NCBI RefSeq assembly: GCF_001517585.1 | Contig: NZ_FBYC01000003.1 | Location: forward strand, 1 to 64,000 | DNA length: 64,000 nucleotides | From: Roseibaca calidilacus | GTDB lineage: Bacteria > Pseudomonadota > Alphaproteobacteria > Rhodobacterales > Rhodobacteraceae | Direction: 5' to 3' | Part shown: in pieces, positions 1-8,336 of the stretch | Numbering within the stretch: position 1 is the first letter of the stretch | Layout: each line of letters opens with the position of its first letter | Notes under the pieces: model-generated | Seen by the model: the letters and a program-made list of their open reading frames with translations, nothing else | What the model was told of the DNA's origin: nothing | Databases searched by the model: none | Made by a program: the position numbers and the translations under genes

Positions 1-20
1 GGCCCGCCTCAGCGCGGGCC
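1..20. terminator. GC-rich hairpin, probable terminator of a gene left of the window
   Basis: GGCCCGC and GCGGGCC form a 7-bp stem around a 6-nt loop, followed by TCTC. No gene is visible to its left because the window begins here, so the terminator role is inferred. Confidence 0.45.
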
Positions 21-371
21 TCTCAACCATCACAACCTTGTCCTTTGAGTTCGCGGGGCACCAAAGGAACCATCCCCAAGGAAGGACGTCTTCAACCAAG
101 ATCTTGGCCGGGAGGCTGTCGGCGTTCCAAGCATCAGCGGGACAACCGGCTCCTGACGTTGGGGGACCATCCCCCGCTCGCCATTCCCTTCCTTGCCCCG
201 AATTCTGTCTTCGAGATCAACCCACGAGGGGTCGGACTACGGGCAAGCCCGTGCCGCCGGCCGGATTCGGAGCAAGTCCGAACGCACCCGGTGATGTCAG
301 CCAGTATTCGGGCCTTCGAGGTCCTGTCGCGCGGGGGATGGTCCCCCGCCTCCAAGACAGGAGCCAAACAG
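21..371. other. Stretch without a supported gene
   Basis: Open frames here are the ordinary long frames of GC-rich DNA and none shows a recognisable domain. Phrases such as GGGGACCATCCCC give short local dyads. I see no tRNA, repeat array or clear promoter. Confidence 0.4.
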
Positions 372-536
372 ATGTCCCGCAAAGATGCTCACGCCTTCGC
401 AGCCTCCCTCGCCGCCACGCTCATGGTCTCGATCGTCGTCTTCCAGGCAGGGGATGGGACCTTCGGCGCCGTCCCCGCCGATGAAATCGACGGGGACGAG
501 GTTCAGGTGCTGGTTGAGATTGACCCGTGGGCTTAA
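372..536 (+). CDS. Small hypothetical protein, 54 residues
   Basis: The ATG at 372 follows a good ribosome-binding sequence (AGGAGCC, about 8 nt upstream). The product has a basic N-terminus (MSRKDAH), one hydrophobic stretch at about residues 8-25 (AFAASLAATLMVSIVVF) and an acidic C-terminal half rich in Asp and Glu. That suggests a single-pass membrane or exported small protein. No family is recognised. A longer open frame begins at 45, but its upstream part looks non-coding. The stop codon lies inside a perfect 20-bp palindrome. It stands alone upstream of the convergent RND operon. Confidence 0.4.
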   Translation: MSRKDAHAFAASLAATLMVSIVVFQAGDGTFGAVPADEIDGDEVQVLVEIDPWA

Positions 537-544
537 GCCCACGG
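525..544. repeat. Perfect 20-bp palindrome at the end of the small ORF
   Basis: Both halves are CCGTGGGCTT and its exact reverse complement, with no spacer, centred on the stop codon of the ORF at 372-536. No T-run follows. It could act as a terminator stem or as a protein-binding dyad. Confidence 0.5.
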
Positions 545-663
545 TTACCTCGCCATGCTCGCGCGGAGGCACTGACGCGCCGCTTGATGTGTCGTCGCGC
601 ATTGACATCCACACCCCCGGTGCAAGCTAGGACTCTGTCTGTTTCGTTGGAGCACTCGTGCGA

Positions 664-3600
664 TCAGTGACCTTCGTTGCCCGCTGAATTGTTCTGTTTT
701 CTTGGCCGAACATCCTCAAGCGCTGCGTAGAATGCGGGCAACACCAACAGGATCAGGACCGTTGCCGCCAGCAACCCGAAGACAACCGAGATCACCAGCG
801 GCTTGAGCGTCTGGGCCTGGGTCGATGTTTCCAGCAGCAAGGGCGCCATGCCCATGATCGTGGTCGAGACCGAGACGAAGATCGGGCGAAACCGCGACCG
901 TACGGCCTCTCCGGCAGCCAGTGCAGCGGACAGTCCCTCGACGCGGCGGGCGTTGATGACGCCGACCAGCAGGATGGCGTTGTTCACCACGATGCCCGCA
1001 AGCGACGCTGCGCCCACCAGCGACGGCATGGAGATGTTGTAGCCCATCAGGACATGGCCCCAGATCACACCCAGAAACGCCAGCGGAATGGTGATCATCA
1101 CGATCAGTGGCTCGATATAGCTTCGGAACTGGAAGCTGAGCACAAGGTAGATGCCCACAAGCCCGATCAGGAACCCGCGCAGGATCGAGGCGACGGTTTC
1201 CGCCGAATTGGCGGCTTGGCCGCCGATGTCAAAGGTCAGGCCGGGGGTGGCGGCGACAAGGTCAGGCAAGAAACCTGCGGCCAGCCGTGCGGTAATGGCG
1301 TCGGCATTGCCGATGCGACCGTCCACATCGGCCGCAACGGTCAGCGTGCGCAAGCCATTGCGGCGCGTGATCGTTCCCCAGCCGCGTGCTTCAATGACTT
1401 CCGCGATGCTGGAGAGCGGCACCGTGCCGCCGCCGGGCAGGGCGATCTCGAAGACGCTCAGGTCAGCGCGGGTGGCGCGATCACCATCAGCCAGCCGCAC
1501 CTCAAGATCCCAAGCGAGATCGCCCCGCCGGATTTCGGTAAGCTGCGTTCCAAGGAAGGCAGCACGGAGCTGGCCTGCCACATCCGTGGCGGTCAGCCCA
1601 AGGGCCTCGGCCCCCGGCGACAGGCTCAGTCGCAACTCGGGCGCACCCGGACGCAGGTCGAGGATCGCGTTGCGCACACCGGCATAGGTTTCCAGCTCGG
1701 CCAGTGTGGCGCGACCTGCCGCCTCAAGCGTGGCGAGATCGGGATGGGTCAGGCGCAGCTCGACCGCAATGCCTTGCGGGCCGATCCCCGGCTCGGTCAG
1801 GATCAGCGAGGAAACACCGGGCAGGGGGCCTATTTCTTCGCGCCAGAGGGTGACGATATCGTCCAGCGTGCTGCTGCGTGTCTCGGCCCCCAGAAGGTCC
1901 ACCGCGACGGTGGCTACATGGGCACCGCTCTCGCCTGACGAGAGGTTGCGGCCCATGCGCGTGATGCGGCGGATGACAAGCGGTTGTGCCTCGGGCTGTT
2001 CGGGGGTCAGGCGGGCGTTCACGCGGTCAAGCGCGGCCTCGACCTGTGCGACGGCCTCGGTCGTGCGCGAAAGCGGTGTGCCAGCAGGCAGCATCAGCCG
2101 CGCCTCTAGCACGTCGCCGTCGATCTCGGGCATCGCCTCGCGCTTGACCACGCCGCCGCCCAGGGCACCTACGGTCAGGATCAAGGCCCCGATGGCCAGC
2201 CCCGCAACCAGCCAGCGCCAGCGGATCGCGGCATCGGCAAGACGGCCCACGCCCCGCTCGCGCAAGCTGTCGAAGCCTGCATCGAAGCGCGTGCGGAAGC
2301 GGGACGGGGCGGTGTCCTTCATCCCGCCTTTCAGGTGATGGGGCAGGATGAAAAAGGCCTCGATCAGCGACGCGGCGAGCGCAGCCAGCAACACGACCGG
2401 CAGAACCTCGAGCACGGCACCCAACTCGCCTGCCAGAAAGGCCAAGGGCAGGAAGACCGCCAACGTGGTCAGGAAAGATGAGACGACGCCGGGCGTCACG
2501 GCGGCAACGCCTGCCGCCACGGTGTCCATAGTGGCACCCTTGGCGGCATGCACCGCAATGGAATCCGCGATCACGATGGAGTCGTCCATAACGATCCCGA
2601 TCGCCATCAAAAGCGCCACCAGCGTCATCATGTTCAGGCTGAGCCCTGTCAGCGCCATCCAGACGAAGGCCCCAGCAAAGGCCACGGGCAGGCCCATCGC
2701 AGCCCAGATTGCGAAACCGGGGCGGAAGAACAGGCTCATGACAGCGACGACCAGCACAAGGCCGATTACCCCGTTCTGCACCAACATCACCAGCCGGTCG
2801 CGGATGATGGATGTAACGTCCTGCAGCACCTCGACCATGATCGTGTCGGGCAGGCGTGCGGCCTCGTCGGCCACCAGCGCCGCGACCCCGTCGAGCACGC
2901 GCAGTGCGTCGGCATCAAGTGACTTCGCCACGTCGATCACGATGGCCGGGGTGCCATCGACAAAGGCGCGGTCCTGCGGCGGCTCGAAGCGTTCCTCGAT
3001 CACTGCCACGTCACCCAGTGTCAGGGTGGCGCCATTCGGCAAAACCAGCACGGGGATGGTCGCAAGGGTGATTGCCGTATCGCGCTCGGCGGTGAAGCGC
3101 AGGGTCAGGTCAGCGCCCGGACCCTCCAGCGTTCCGGCGGGCAGATCGATGTTCTGCGCGGCGATGGCGGCGGCCAATGCGGCAGGCGTCAGGCCGTGGC
3201 TGTCCAGCACGGCGCGGTCCGGCGTGATGGACAGTGTCCGGGCACCCAGACCCCCGCGCGTCACGCGGGCGACACCCGGCAGGGCGGTCAGGCGGTCCGA
3301 CAGGGCGTCGGCGTAAAGATCCAACTCGCCCAGCGGCAACTCGCCCGAGATGGCGACTGATGTGACGGGATCGGAGCGGTGCAGCTCGCGCACCACGGCA
3401 GGATCGGCGCGGTCGGGAAAGCTGTCGATGGCCGAAACCTCTGTCCGCAGCGAATTGACGAAGCGCAGTGCGTCATTGCCCGGCGCCATGGTCGCCACGG
3501 CGCGGGCGCGGCCGGTCTGCGCGGTGCAGGTGAGTGTCTCGAGCCCCTCGACACCCTGCACCCCGTCCCAGAGCGGTGCGCAGATCGCGGCCTCCACATC

Positions 3601-3765
3601 CTCGGCGGCAGCACCGCGATAGGGCACGGTGATCTCGGCCTCGACGGCGCGGAAATCGGGGAAGGTCTCGCGCAGGAGGCCGGGGGCCGCGAAAGCGCCC
3701 GCGGCAAGGATCAGCAAGAGCAGGAGGTTGCCCGCCGTCGGGTGGCCGGTGAACCAGCGGATCAT
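664..3765 (-). CDS. RND-family efflux permease (AcrB/HAE1-like)
   Basis: This 1033-residue protein has the normal RND layout: one N-terminal membrane helix (residues about 10-28), a large periplasmic porter domain, a block of helices at about 330-480, a second periplasmic domain and a C-terminal helix bundle at about 870-1020. The MAIGIVMDDSIVIADSI segment matches the helix-4 region that carries the paired acidic proton-relay residues of the family. It would export small hydrophobic or toxic compounds across the inner membrane by proton antiport, together with the adaptor encoded just upstream (4-nt overlap). No outer-membrane channel gene is adjacent. Substrate is not predictable. The operon is probably controlled by the divergent TetR gene. 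Confidence 0.93.
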   Translation of the reverse strand: MIRWFTGHPTAGNLLLLLILAAGAFAAPGLLRETFPDFRAVEAEITVPYRGAAAEDVEAAICAPLWDGVQGVEGLETLTCTAQTGRARAVATMAPGNDALRFVNSLRTEVSAIDSFPDRADPAVVRELHRSDPVTSVAISGELPLGELDLYADALSDRLTALPGVARVTRGGLGARTLSITPDRAVLDSHGLTPAALAAAIAAQNIDLPAGTLEGPGADLTLRFTAERDTAITLATIPVLVLPNGATLTLGDVAVIEERFEPPQDRAFVDGTPAIVIDVAKSLDADALRVLDGVAALVADEAARLPDTIMVEVLQDVTSIIRDRLVMLVQNGVIGLVLVVAVMSLFFRPGFAIWAAMGLPVAFAGAFVWMALTGLSLNMMTLVALLMAIGIVMDDSIVIADSIAVHAAKGATMDTVAAGVAAVTPGVVSSFLTTLAVFLPLAFLAGELGAVLEVLPVVLLAALAASLIEAFFILPHHLKGGMKDTAPSRFRTRFDAGFDSLRERGVGRLADAAIRWRWLVAGLAIGALILTVGALGGGVVKREAMPEIDGDVLEARLMLPAGTPLSRTTEAVAQVEAALDRVNARLTPEQPEAQPLVIRRITRMGRNLSSGESGAHVATVAVDLLGAETRSSTLDDIVTLWREEIGPLPGVSSLILTEPGIGPQGIAVELRLTHPDLATLEAAGRATLAELETYAGVRNAILDLRPGAPELRLSLSPGAEALGLTATDVAGQLRAAFLGTQLTEIRRGDLAWDLEVRLADGDRATRADLSVFEIALPGGGTVPLSSIAEVIEARGWGTITRRNGLRTLTVAADVDGRIGNADAITARLAAGFLPDLVAATPGLTFDIGGQAANSAETVASILRGFLIGLVGIYLVLSFQFRSYIEPLIVMITIPLAFLGVIWGHVLMGYNISMPSLVGAASLAGIVVNNAILLVGVINARRVEGLSAALAAGEAVRSRFRPIFVSVSTTIMGMAPLLLETSTQAQTLKPLVISVVFGLLAATVLILLVLPAFYAALEDVRPRKQNNSAGNEGH

Positions 3766-5069
3766 TGTGCGGCCTCGACCGGGGTCAGGGCCATGCCGGG
3801 CAGGGCCGGGGCGATGTCGTCGATCACCATGCGGTCGCCGGGGGACAGGCCGTCTGTAATGACAACGCGGCCCTCTTGCGCGAAGGCGGCGGTGACTGGG
3901 CGCAAATCCAGCCGGTCGTCGGGTCCAAGGATACGCACCATGCCGCCATGCAATGCTGCCTCGGGGATCGCAATGAGGCCTGACATGGGAGCGCCCGAAA
4001 AGCCGATCTGCACCTGTGTGTTGGGCACCAGTGGCAAACGTCGAGGCGGGTCCGCGCCCTCATAGGGATCATCAACACTGACCACGACTGGCACGGTGCG
4101 TGCGCGGGCATCCAGCGCGCCCTCGATCCGGGCCACACGAGCGGTCCAGATCTGCGTCGGGTCGGAAAGCGGGCTGAGCGTCACCTCGATCAATGCAGAC
4201 GGGCCATCGCGCATCATGTCGGCGAGGGTCATGTCCTCTATTGCATCTCCGATCAGGCGGCGAAAGCTGTCGATCGGCAGATGCGCCACGACCTCGGCCG
4301 CCGCGATCCCGTCGCCGCGGATCACGACCTGACCGGGGGCGACGGTCTGGAAACGCTCTGCGTTCACCTCGGTCACGCGCAGATCGAAGGGGGACGTCAG
4401 CACAGTGCGGTCCAGCGACCGGCGCGCACGGTCGATGGCTGCTTGTGTCCGCGCGACCTGTGCCACGATCCGCGCCTCGCGGGGCGGGATCAGTGCCATC
4501 GCGTTTTCCAGTTCCGCGACCGTCCGGCGGGCTAGAAGCGTGGCACGCTCGGCCTCGTCGACGCGCGATTGCGGGACGGTGCCCTGTTCGGCCAATGTCC
4601 GGGTGCGCGTCAGATCGGCCTCGGCCAGCGCGAGGCGCGCGCGTTCCAGATCCAGGATGCGGGCCGTGTTGGCCGCCTCGGCGGTCAGTTGTGCGCTTTC
4701 GGCGGCAAGCGCCGCCAGATCGGCCTGAGACTGCGCGAGCGCCAGTTGGTAATCGGCGGGGTCGATCCGCAACACCTCGGTCCCCTCGGGGATCAGGCGA
4801 CCTGGTTCTAGATCGGGATGGCGCCAGATCACCTCACCTTGTACCTCGGCCACCGCGACCCAACTGTCGGCGGCGCGCAGGTTGCCCCAGGCCGTGGCGG
4901 TCGGGCGGATATCCTCAACCGCGACGGTCATTACCCGGACGGGCAGGGCGGGCGCGCGCCCGTCAATCTGCGCGGGGCCGGGGGCCGAGGCGATCATCCA
5001 GACCGCTGCGGCGATCCCAAGAGCTATAGGCGGCACGGCAAGGAGGGGGGCGAGGCGCATCAGAGTCAA
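3762..5069 (-). CDS. RND periplasmic adaptor (HlyD/MFP family)
   Basis: A 435-residue membrane-fusion protein with an N-terminal membrane anchor (residues about 7-27). A lipoyl-like half (EVQGEVIWRHPDLEPGRLIPEGTEVLRIDP) is followed by a long Ala/Glu/Arg-rich coiled-coil hairpin at about residues 110-210. The second lipoyl half and a beta-barrel domain follow (TVLTSPFDLRVTEV onward). It would bridge the RND pump to an outer-membrane channel. It overlaps the RND gene downstream and the cytochrome b561 gene upstream by 4 nt each, so all three genes are likely translationally coupled. Confidence 0.93.
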   Translation of the reverse strand: MTLMRLAPLLAVPPIALGIAAAVWMIASAPGPAQIDGRAPALPVRVMTVAVEDIRPTATAWGNLRAADSWVAVAEVQGEVIWRHPDLEPGRLIPEGTEVLRIDPADYQLALAQSQADLAALAAESAQLTAEAANTARILDLERARLALAEADLTRTRTLAEQGTVPQSRVDEAERATLLARRTVAELENAMALIPPREARIVAQVARTQAAIDRARRSLDRTVLTSPFDLRVTEVNAERFQTVAPGQVVIRGDGIAAAEVVAHLPIDSFRRLIGDAIEDMTLADMMRDGPSALIEVTLSPLSDPTQIWTARVARIEGALDARARTVPVVVSVDDPYEGADPPRRLPLVPNTQVQIGFSGAPMSGLIAIPEAALHGGMVRILGPDDRLDLRPVTAAFAQEGRVVITDGLSPGDRMVIDDIAPALPGMALTPVEAAQ

Positions 5070-5563
5070 CCCTGTGCCCGGCGCATCCGCGCCAGCGTCC
5101 CGTCACGCAACACGAATTGGTGGTAGAGCGCGCCGACCACATGCAGGGCGACCAATGCCAGCAGCACAATCTTCAACACATTGTGGCCCTGTGCTGCGGC
5201 CTCGACCCCGCCGAACCACGCGACGGACCCGCTGAGTGGCATCAGGATCATCAGCGCGTAAAGCCCGACATGGGTGAGCTTTGCGAGAATGCTTTGTACC
5301 TTGCTGGCTTCGATGGCCGGGGGCACCCCACGCCGGGCGCGCAGGGTCAGCCGCCACAGCGCGAAGATCATCACCAGCGCGCCGCCCGCCACATGGGCCA
5401 GCACGAGCGGGTCGAACCCGGCCTCCAGCCCATCGGTGATGCGGTCCCATGCGGCCGACATCGCGTCCTTGAAGATGTATTGCTGCGCGATCAGCGCGAA
5501 GACGAGCCAATGCAGCGCGATCTGCAGGCGGGAATAGCCGGTGGGGGCGGTTGTGACGTGCAT
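5066..5563 (-). CDS. Cytochrome b561-family protein
   Basis: A 165-residue membrane protein with four hydrophobic helices. His residues in the first helix (LQIALHWLVF), second helix (LVLAHVAGG), third helix (LTHVGLYALM) and fourth helix (LVALHVVGALYHQF) fit the paired haem b ligands of the prokaryotic b561 family. It would carry electrons between quinol and periplasmic or membrane partners. It is the first gene of the efflux operon and overlaps the adaptor gene by 4 nt, an uncommon partnership. A redox function tied to the pump substrate, such as a quinone-like compound, is only inference. Confidence 0.85.
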   Translation of the reverse strand: MHVTTAPTGYSRLQIALHWLVFALIAQQYIFKDAMSAAWDRITDGLEAGFDPLVLAHVAGGALVMIFALWRLTLRARRGVPPAIEASKVQSILAKLTHVGLYALMILMPLSGSVAWFGGVEAAAQGHNVLKIVLLALVALHVVGALYHQFVLRDGTLARMRRAQG

Positions 5564-5626
5564 GGCGGGGGTCCTTTCGGTCTAGGTGCGCGACTCGGGA
5601 TGGAGGTTGCGGTTATCAACAGTATA

Positions 5627-5648
5627 TGTTAGTGAGTTATAACTAACA
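5627..5648. promoter_or_regulatory. Probable TetR operator
   Basis: TGTTAGT and ACTAACA form perfect 7-bp arms separated by 8 bp. The dyad sits between the divergent cytochrome b561/RND operon (start 5563) and the TetR gene (start 5660). This is the expected position for an operator controlling both directions. Confidence 0.65.
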
Positions 5649-5659
5649 AGAGGTGCTGC

Positions 5660-6283
5660 ATGTCTGATCGTCAAAGCGCGCAAGACCGTAAGGCGCAGAT
5701 CGTGGTCGAGGTACTGCGACTGGCCGATGAGATCGGGCCTGACCGTCTGAGCACTACGGATGTTGCGCGCGCCATAGGCATCAGCCAGCCTGCGATTTTC
5801 AGACATTTCCCAACGAAGGGCGCGCTCTGGTTGGCGGTGGCCGAGGATATCGCGGACCGGTTGCAGTGTGATTGGGCCGCAGCCGAGGCCGGGGCCAGTG
5901 GGCCGCACGCACGCCTGAAGGCGCTGATCGGAGCGCAACTGACGGCCATATCCAGAACGCCTGCGCTGCCGTCGATCCTGTTCTCGCGCGAGTTGCAGGT
6001 GGACAATGAAGCCCTGCGCGACGTGTTCCGGGGGCTACTGGCGGGGTTTCAGAGCCGCCTTGTTGCCGTGATCCGTCATCTTCAGGCTGAGGGCGACCTG
6101 CGCCGTGACGTCAGCCCGGAGGATGTCGCCATCCTGCTGACGTCGCTGGTGCAAGGTGTCGCCATCCGCTGGACGCTCGGCGCGCGGGGTTTTTCCCTGG
6201 TCCGTGAGGGGCTGCGACTGTTCGACGTGCAGATGACGCTACTGACAGCTCAGGAGGGCGTTTTCGATGAAGAAACAAAGTAA
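5660..6283 (+). CDS. TetR/AcrR-family transcriptional regulator
   Basis: A 207-residue protein with an N-terminal helix-turn-helix (residues about 26-58, containing VARAIGISQPAIFRHFPTKGALW) typical of TetR repressors, and a helical ligand-binding C-terminal domain. It is transcribed away from the efflux operon and has a dyad immediately upstream. It probably represses the cytochrome b561-adaptor-RND operon and itself. Its last 17 nt overlap the next gene, a small membrane protein, so the two are likely co-expressed. The effector is unknown. Confidence 0.9.
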   Translation: MSDRQSAQDRKAQIVVEVLRLADEIGPDRLSTTDVARAIGISQPAIFRHFPTKGALWLAVAEDIADRLQCDWAAAEAGASGPHARLKALIGAQLTAISRTPALPSILFSRELQVDNEALRDVFRGLLAGFQSRLVAVIRHLQAEGDLRRDVSPEDVAILLTSLVQGVAIRWTLGARGFSLVREGLRLFDVQMTLLTAQEGVFDEETK

Positions 6284-6659
6284 ACTGATCCACATCTCAG
6301 CGGGTATTGCGGTCGTCTTCGGTCTTCTGACGGTTGTGTCGGGCGGGGCCACGCTTCTTGGCGGGCTCGAAATAGGGGCGATCGTCCTGTTCGTCCTGTG
6401 GTTCAACACACTGGCTGGACTGGCCTATGTCGTGGCGGGCCTGGGCCTGTGGCAGGGGCGGCGATGGGCCTATCCTCTGTCTCTCGCGATCTTCGCCGCA
6501 ACTCTGCTGGTCTTTGCGGCCTTCGGTCTGCATGTCGCACAGGGTGGGGCCTTTGAGATGCGCACCGTTTACGCCATGGCCCTGCGCAGCGCGGTCTGGG
6601 GCGCGATCGCGCTGATGGCCCGACAACTGCTGACCCGTCAGGCGCTTTCCGGTCGATAG
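6267..6659 (+). CDS. Small four-helix membrane protein, unknown function
   Basis: A 130-residue protein with four predicted membrane helices (about 9-27, 35-55, 67-87 and 100-118) and a short basic C-terminus. No catalytic motif is visible and no named family is recognised with confidence. It overlaps the TetR gene by 17 nt, which suggests co-transcription. Its 3' end overlaps the convergent Rrf2-type regulator by 22 nt. Confidence 0.65.
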   Translation: MKKQSKLIHISAGIAVVFGLLTVVSGGATLLGGLEIGAIVLFVLWFNTLAGLAYVVAGLGLWQGRRWAYPLSLAIFAATLLVFAAFGLHVAQGGAFEMRTVYAMALRSAVWGAIALMARQLLTRQALSGR

Positions 6660-7051
6660 ACGCAATCGGCCAGAGTGCTGCGGTTCAGGTCATCGATGAA
6701 GGCCGCCTCGGCATGGGCCAGCCGCGCCTTCAACCGGCAGTGCGGGGTCAGTGTGCAGGCGTGGGCCCCGGCGGCAAAGCACTCCACCAGCGCCTGATCG
6801 GCCTCGAGGATCGCTACCACATCGCCCAAGCGGATGTCCGCAGGCGCGCGGGCCAGCATCGCTCCGCCCCCGCCGCCGCGCCGGGTTTCCAGAAGACCTG
6901 CTGCGGCAAGCGCCGAGATCACCTTGGCCAGATGGTTGCGCGAGATACGGAACTCGGCGGCAAGGTCGGCAGCCGTGAAGGCGCGGTCAGGTGTGCCCGC
7001 CATGCGCATCAGCACGCGCAGCCCGTAATCTGTGAAGGAAGTGAGGCGCAT
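6638..7051 (-). CDS. nsrR: Rrf2-family regulator, NsrR-like
   Basis: A 137-residue protein with an N-terminal winged helix (MRLTSFTDYGLRVLMRM start, recognition segment FRISRNHLAKVISAL). Three Cys are spaced as in NsrR (VECFAAGAHACTLTPHCRL), ligands for the nitric-oxide-sensitive iron-sulfur cluster. NsrR represses NO-detoxification genes until NO destroys the cluster. I chose the ATG at 7051 because family members begin there; an in-frame start at 7111 would add 20 residues. Divergent neighbours are a hemerythrin protein, NnrS and NnrU, all fitting an NO regulon. Confidence 0.85.
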   Translation of the reverse strand: MRLTSFTDYGLRVLMRMAGTPDRAFTAADLAAEFRISRNHLAKVISALAAAGLLETRRGGGGGAMLARAPADIRLGDVVAILEADQALVECFAAGAHACTLTPHCRLKARLAHAEAAFIDDLNRSTLADCVYRPESA

Positions 7052-7065
7052 GGTCGCGATCCTGA

Positions 7066-7118
7066 TTTGGTATTTACAATGCGTATTACTGTGGTCTAAT
7101 CGGTAAATCAAATACCAA
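7066..7118. promoter_or_regulatory. Inverted TTGGTATTT elements between the NsrR-like gene and the hemerythrin gene
   Basis: TTTGGTATTT at 7066-7075 is mirrored by AAATACCAA at 7110-7118. AT-rich half-sites in this divergent promoter are plausible sites for the NsrR-like protein, but they do not exactly match the enterobacterial NsrR consensus. The assignment is inferred from position. Confidence 0.4.
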
Positions 7119-7158
7119 TTCGCTTAACTCAGACGACTCACCACAGAATGGACGTGCC

Positions 7159-7644
7159 ATGGACGACGATGCCACCGCCGCAGTGCCGCAGGAAACCGGC
7201 GCCCTCATCGATCACATTCTGACCAACTATCACGCCATGCACAGGGCCGACCTCGCATCGCTGATCCCTCTTGCGAGCCGTGTCGAACAGGTTCACGCCG
7301 ATGATCCTGACGCCCCCAAGGGGCTTGCCCATGCCCTGACCATGCTGGAGCGCGAGATGGAAGATCACATGACCAAGGAAGAAATGATCCTGTTTCCGGC
7401 GATGCGCGCGGGTGGCGGGGCGGGCATCGAACACCCCATTGCGGTCATGCGCGCCGACCATGACGATCACGCCGGATCCATCTCGCTGATCCGCAAGCTG
7501 ACAGGCGATCTTACACCGCCCGAACACGCCTGCGGGTCCTGGCGGTCGCTTTATGGCGGCACGGCGACGCTGCTCAATGAACTGGCCGATCACATCGCGC
7601 TGGAGAACGACGTCCTCTTTCCCCGGTTCGAGTCTGCAAGATGA
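7159..7644 (+). CDS. Hemerythrin (HHE) domain protein, RIC/YtfE-like
   Basis: A 161-residue protein made of one HHE four-helix bundle. Candidate di-iron ligands are the His of ILTNYHAMH, the His/Glu of DHMTKEE, the His residues of EHPIAVMRADHDDH and the His/Glu of DHIALENDVLFP. This pattern resembles the catalytic domain of the RIC/YtfE iron-sulfur repair proteins. The short N-terminal ScdA domain of full-length RIC is absent. The location next to an NsrR-like repressor and NnrS/NnrU supports a role in NO or nitrosative stress. It overlaps the next gene by 4 nt. Confidence 0.82.
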   Translation: MDDDATAAVPQETGALIDHILTNYHAMHRADLASLIPLASRVEQVHADDPDAPKGLAHALTMLEREMEDHMTKEEMILFPAMRAGGGAGIEHPIAVMRADHDDHAGSISLIRKLTGDLTPPEHACGSWRSLYGGTATLLNELADHIALENDVLFPRFESAR

Positions 7645-8336
7645 CCAAGGACGGGACATATGCCTCGCCGCCCTGCATGGCGGCAGAGGTTTGCCCTTCG
7701 TATTTCGACCCGCTTGGCGCTGATCCCGAGCAGGGGCGCGATGTTGCACGCTGGCGCCGGGCCGAACGGGCACGGCTTGCCGGGCTGCGGGAGGGCCTCG
7801 GACAAGCTGGGCGGGCGCAGGGCTCGGACAGGATCGCGGGGCATCTGGGGAGGGTGCTGAGCGACCGCGGGGTGGGGCGCGGATGCGTCCTGTCCGGCTA
7901 CTGGCCGATCAAGGGGGAACCCGACCTGCGCCCTGCCCTGGCCAATCTGCACCACGCGGGGGTGACCATCGCCCTGCCAGTCGTCGAGACCCGCGCGGCC
8001 CCGCTGGTGTTTCGCCGATGGACGCCCGAAACGAAACTGGTGCGCGGCGACTGGAACATCCCGGCTCCCCCACCTGAGGCCGACGAACTGACGCCCGAGA
8101 CCGCGCTCGCTCCTTGTCTCGGTTGGGACAAGGCATGTTTCCGGCTTGGTTGGGGCGGCGGCTATTTCGACCGGACGCTGGCCGCGCTGGTGCCGCGCCC
8201 TCTGACCATCGGCATCGCCCTTTTCGCCGCGCGTCTGCCGACGATCTTTCCGCAACCCCATGACATCCCGCTCGACCTGATCCTGACCGAGGACGGCGTC
8301 GCGGCAACGAGTGCAGAAGCAAGGACAGACAGATGA
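7641..8336 (+). CDS. 5-formyltetrahydrofolate cyclo-ligase family protein
   Basis: A 231-residue protein with the family signatures GYWPIKGEPDLRP (substrate-binding segment) and RLGWGGGYFDRTLA (glycine-rich nucleotide-binding segment). The enzyme converts 5-formyl-THF to 5,10-methenyl-THF using ATP. The N-terminal 40 residues or so are longer than in compact homologues. It is sandwiched by 4-nt overlaps between a hemerythrin gene and nnrS, so it is part of the NO-response operon rather than a housekeeping folate locus. Its exact role there is unknown. Confidence 0.85.
   Translation: MTKDGTYASPPCMAAEVCPSYFDPLGADPEQGRDVARWRRAERARLAGLREGLGQAGRAQGSDRIAGHLGRVLSDRGVGRGCVLSGYWPIKGEPDLRPALANLHHAGVTIALPVVETRAAPLVFRRWTPETKLVRGDWNIPAPPPEADELTPETALAPCLGWDKACFRLGWGGGYFDRTLAALVPRPLTIGIALFAARLPTIFPQPHDIPLDLILTEDGVAATSAEARTDR

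Noticed and set aside
803-3316. Long plus-strand frames within 803-3316
   Set aside because: They lie opposite the RND gene, show no domain text and have the Arg/Ser/Thr-rich composition of shadow frames in GC-rich DNA.
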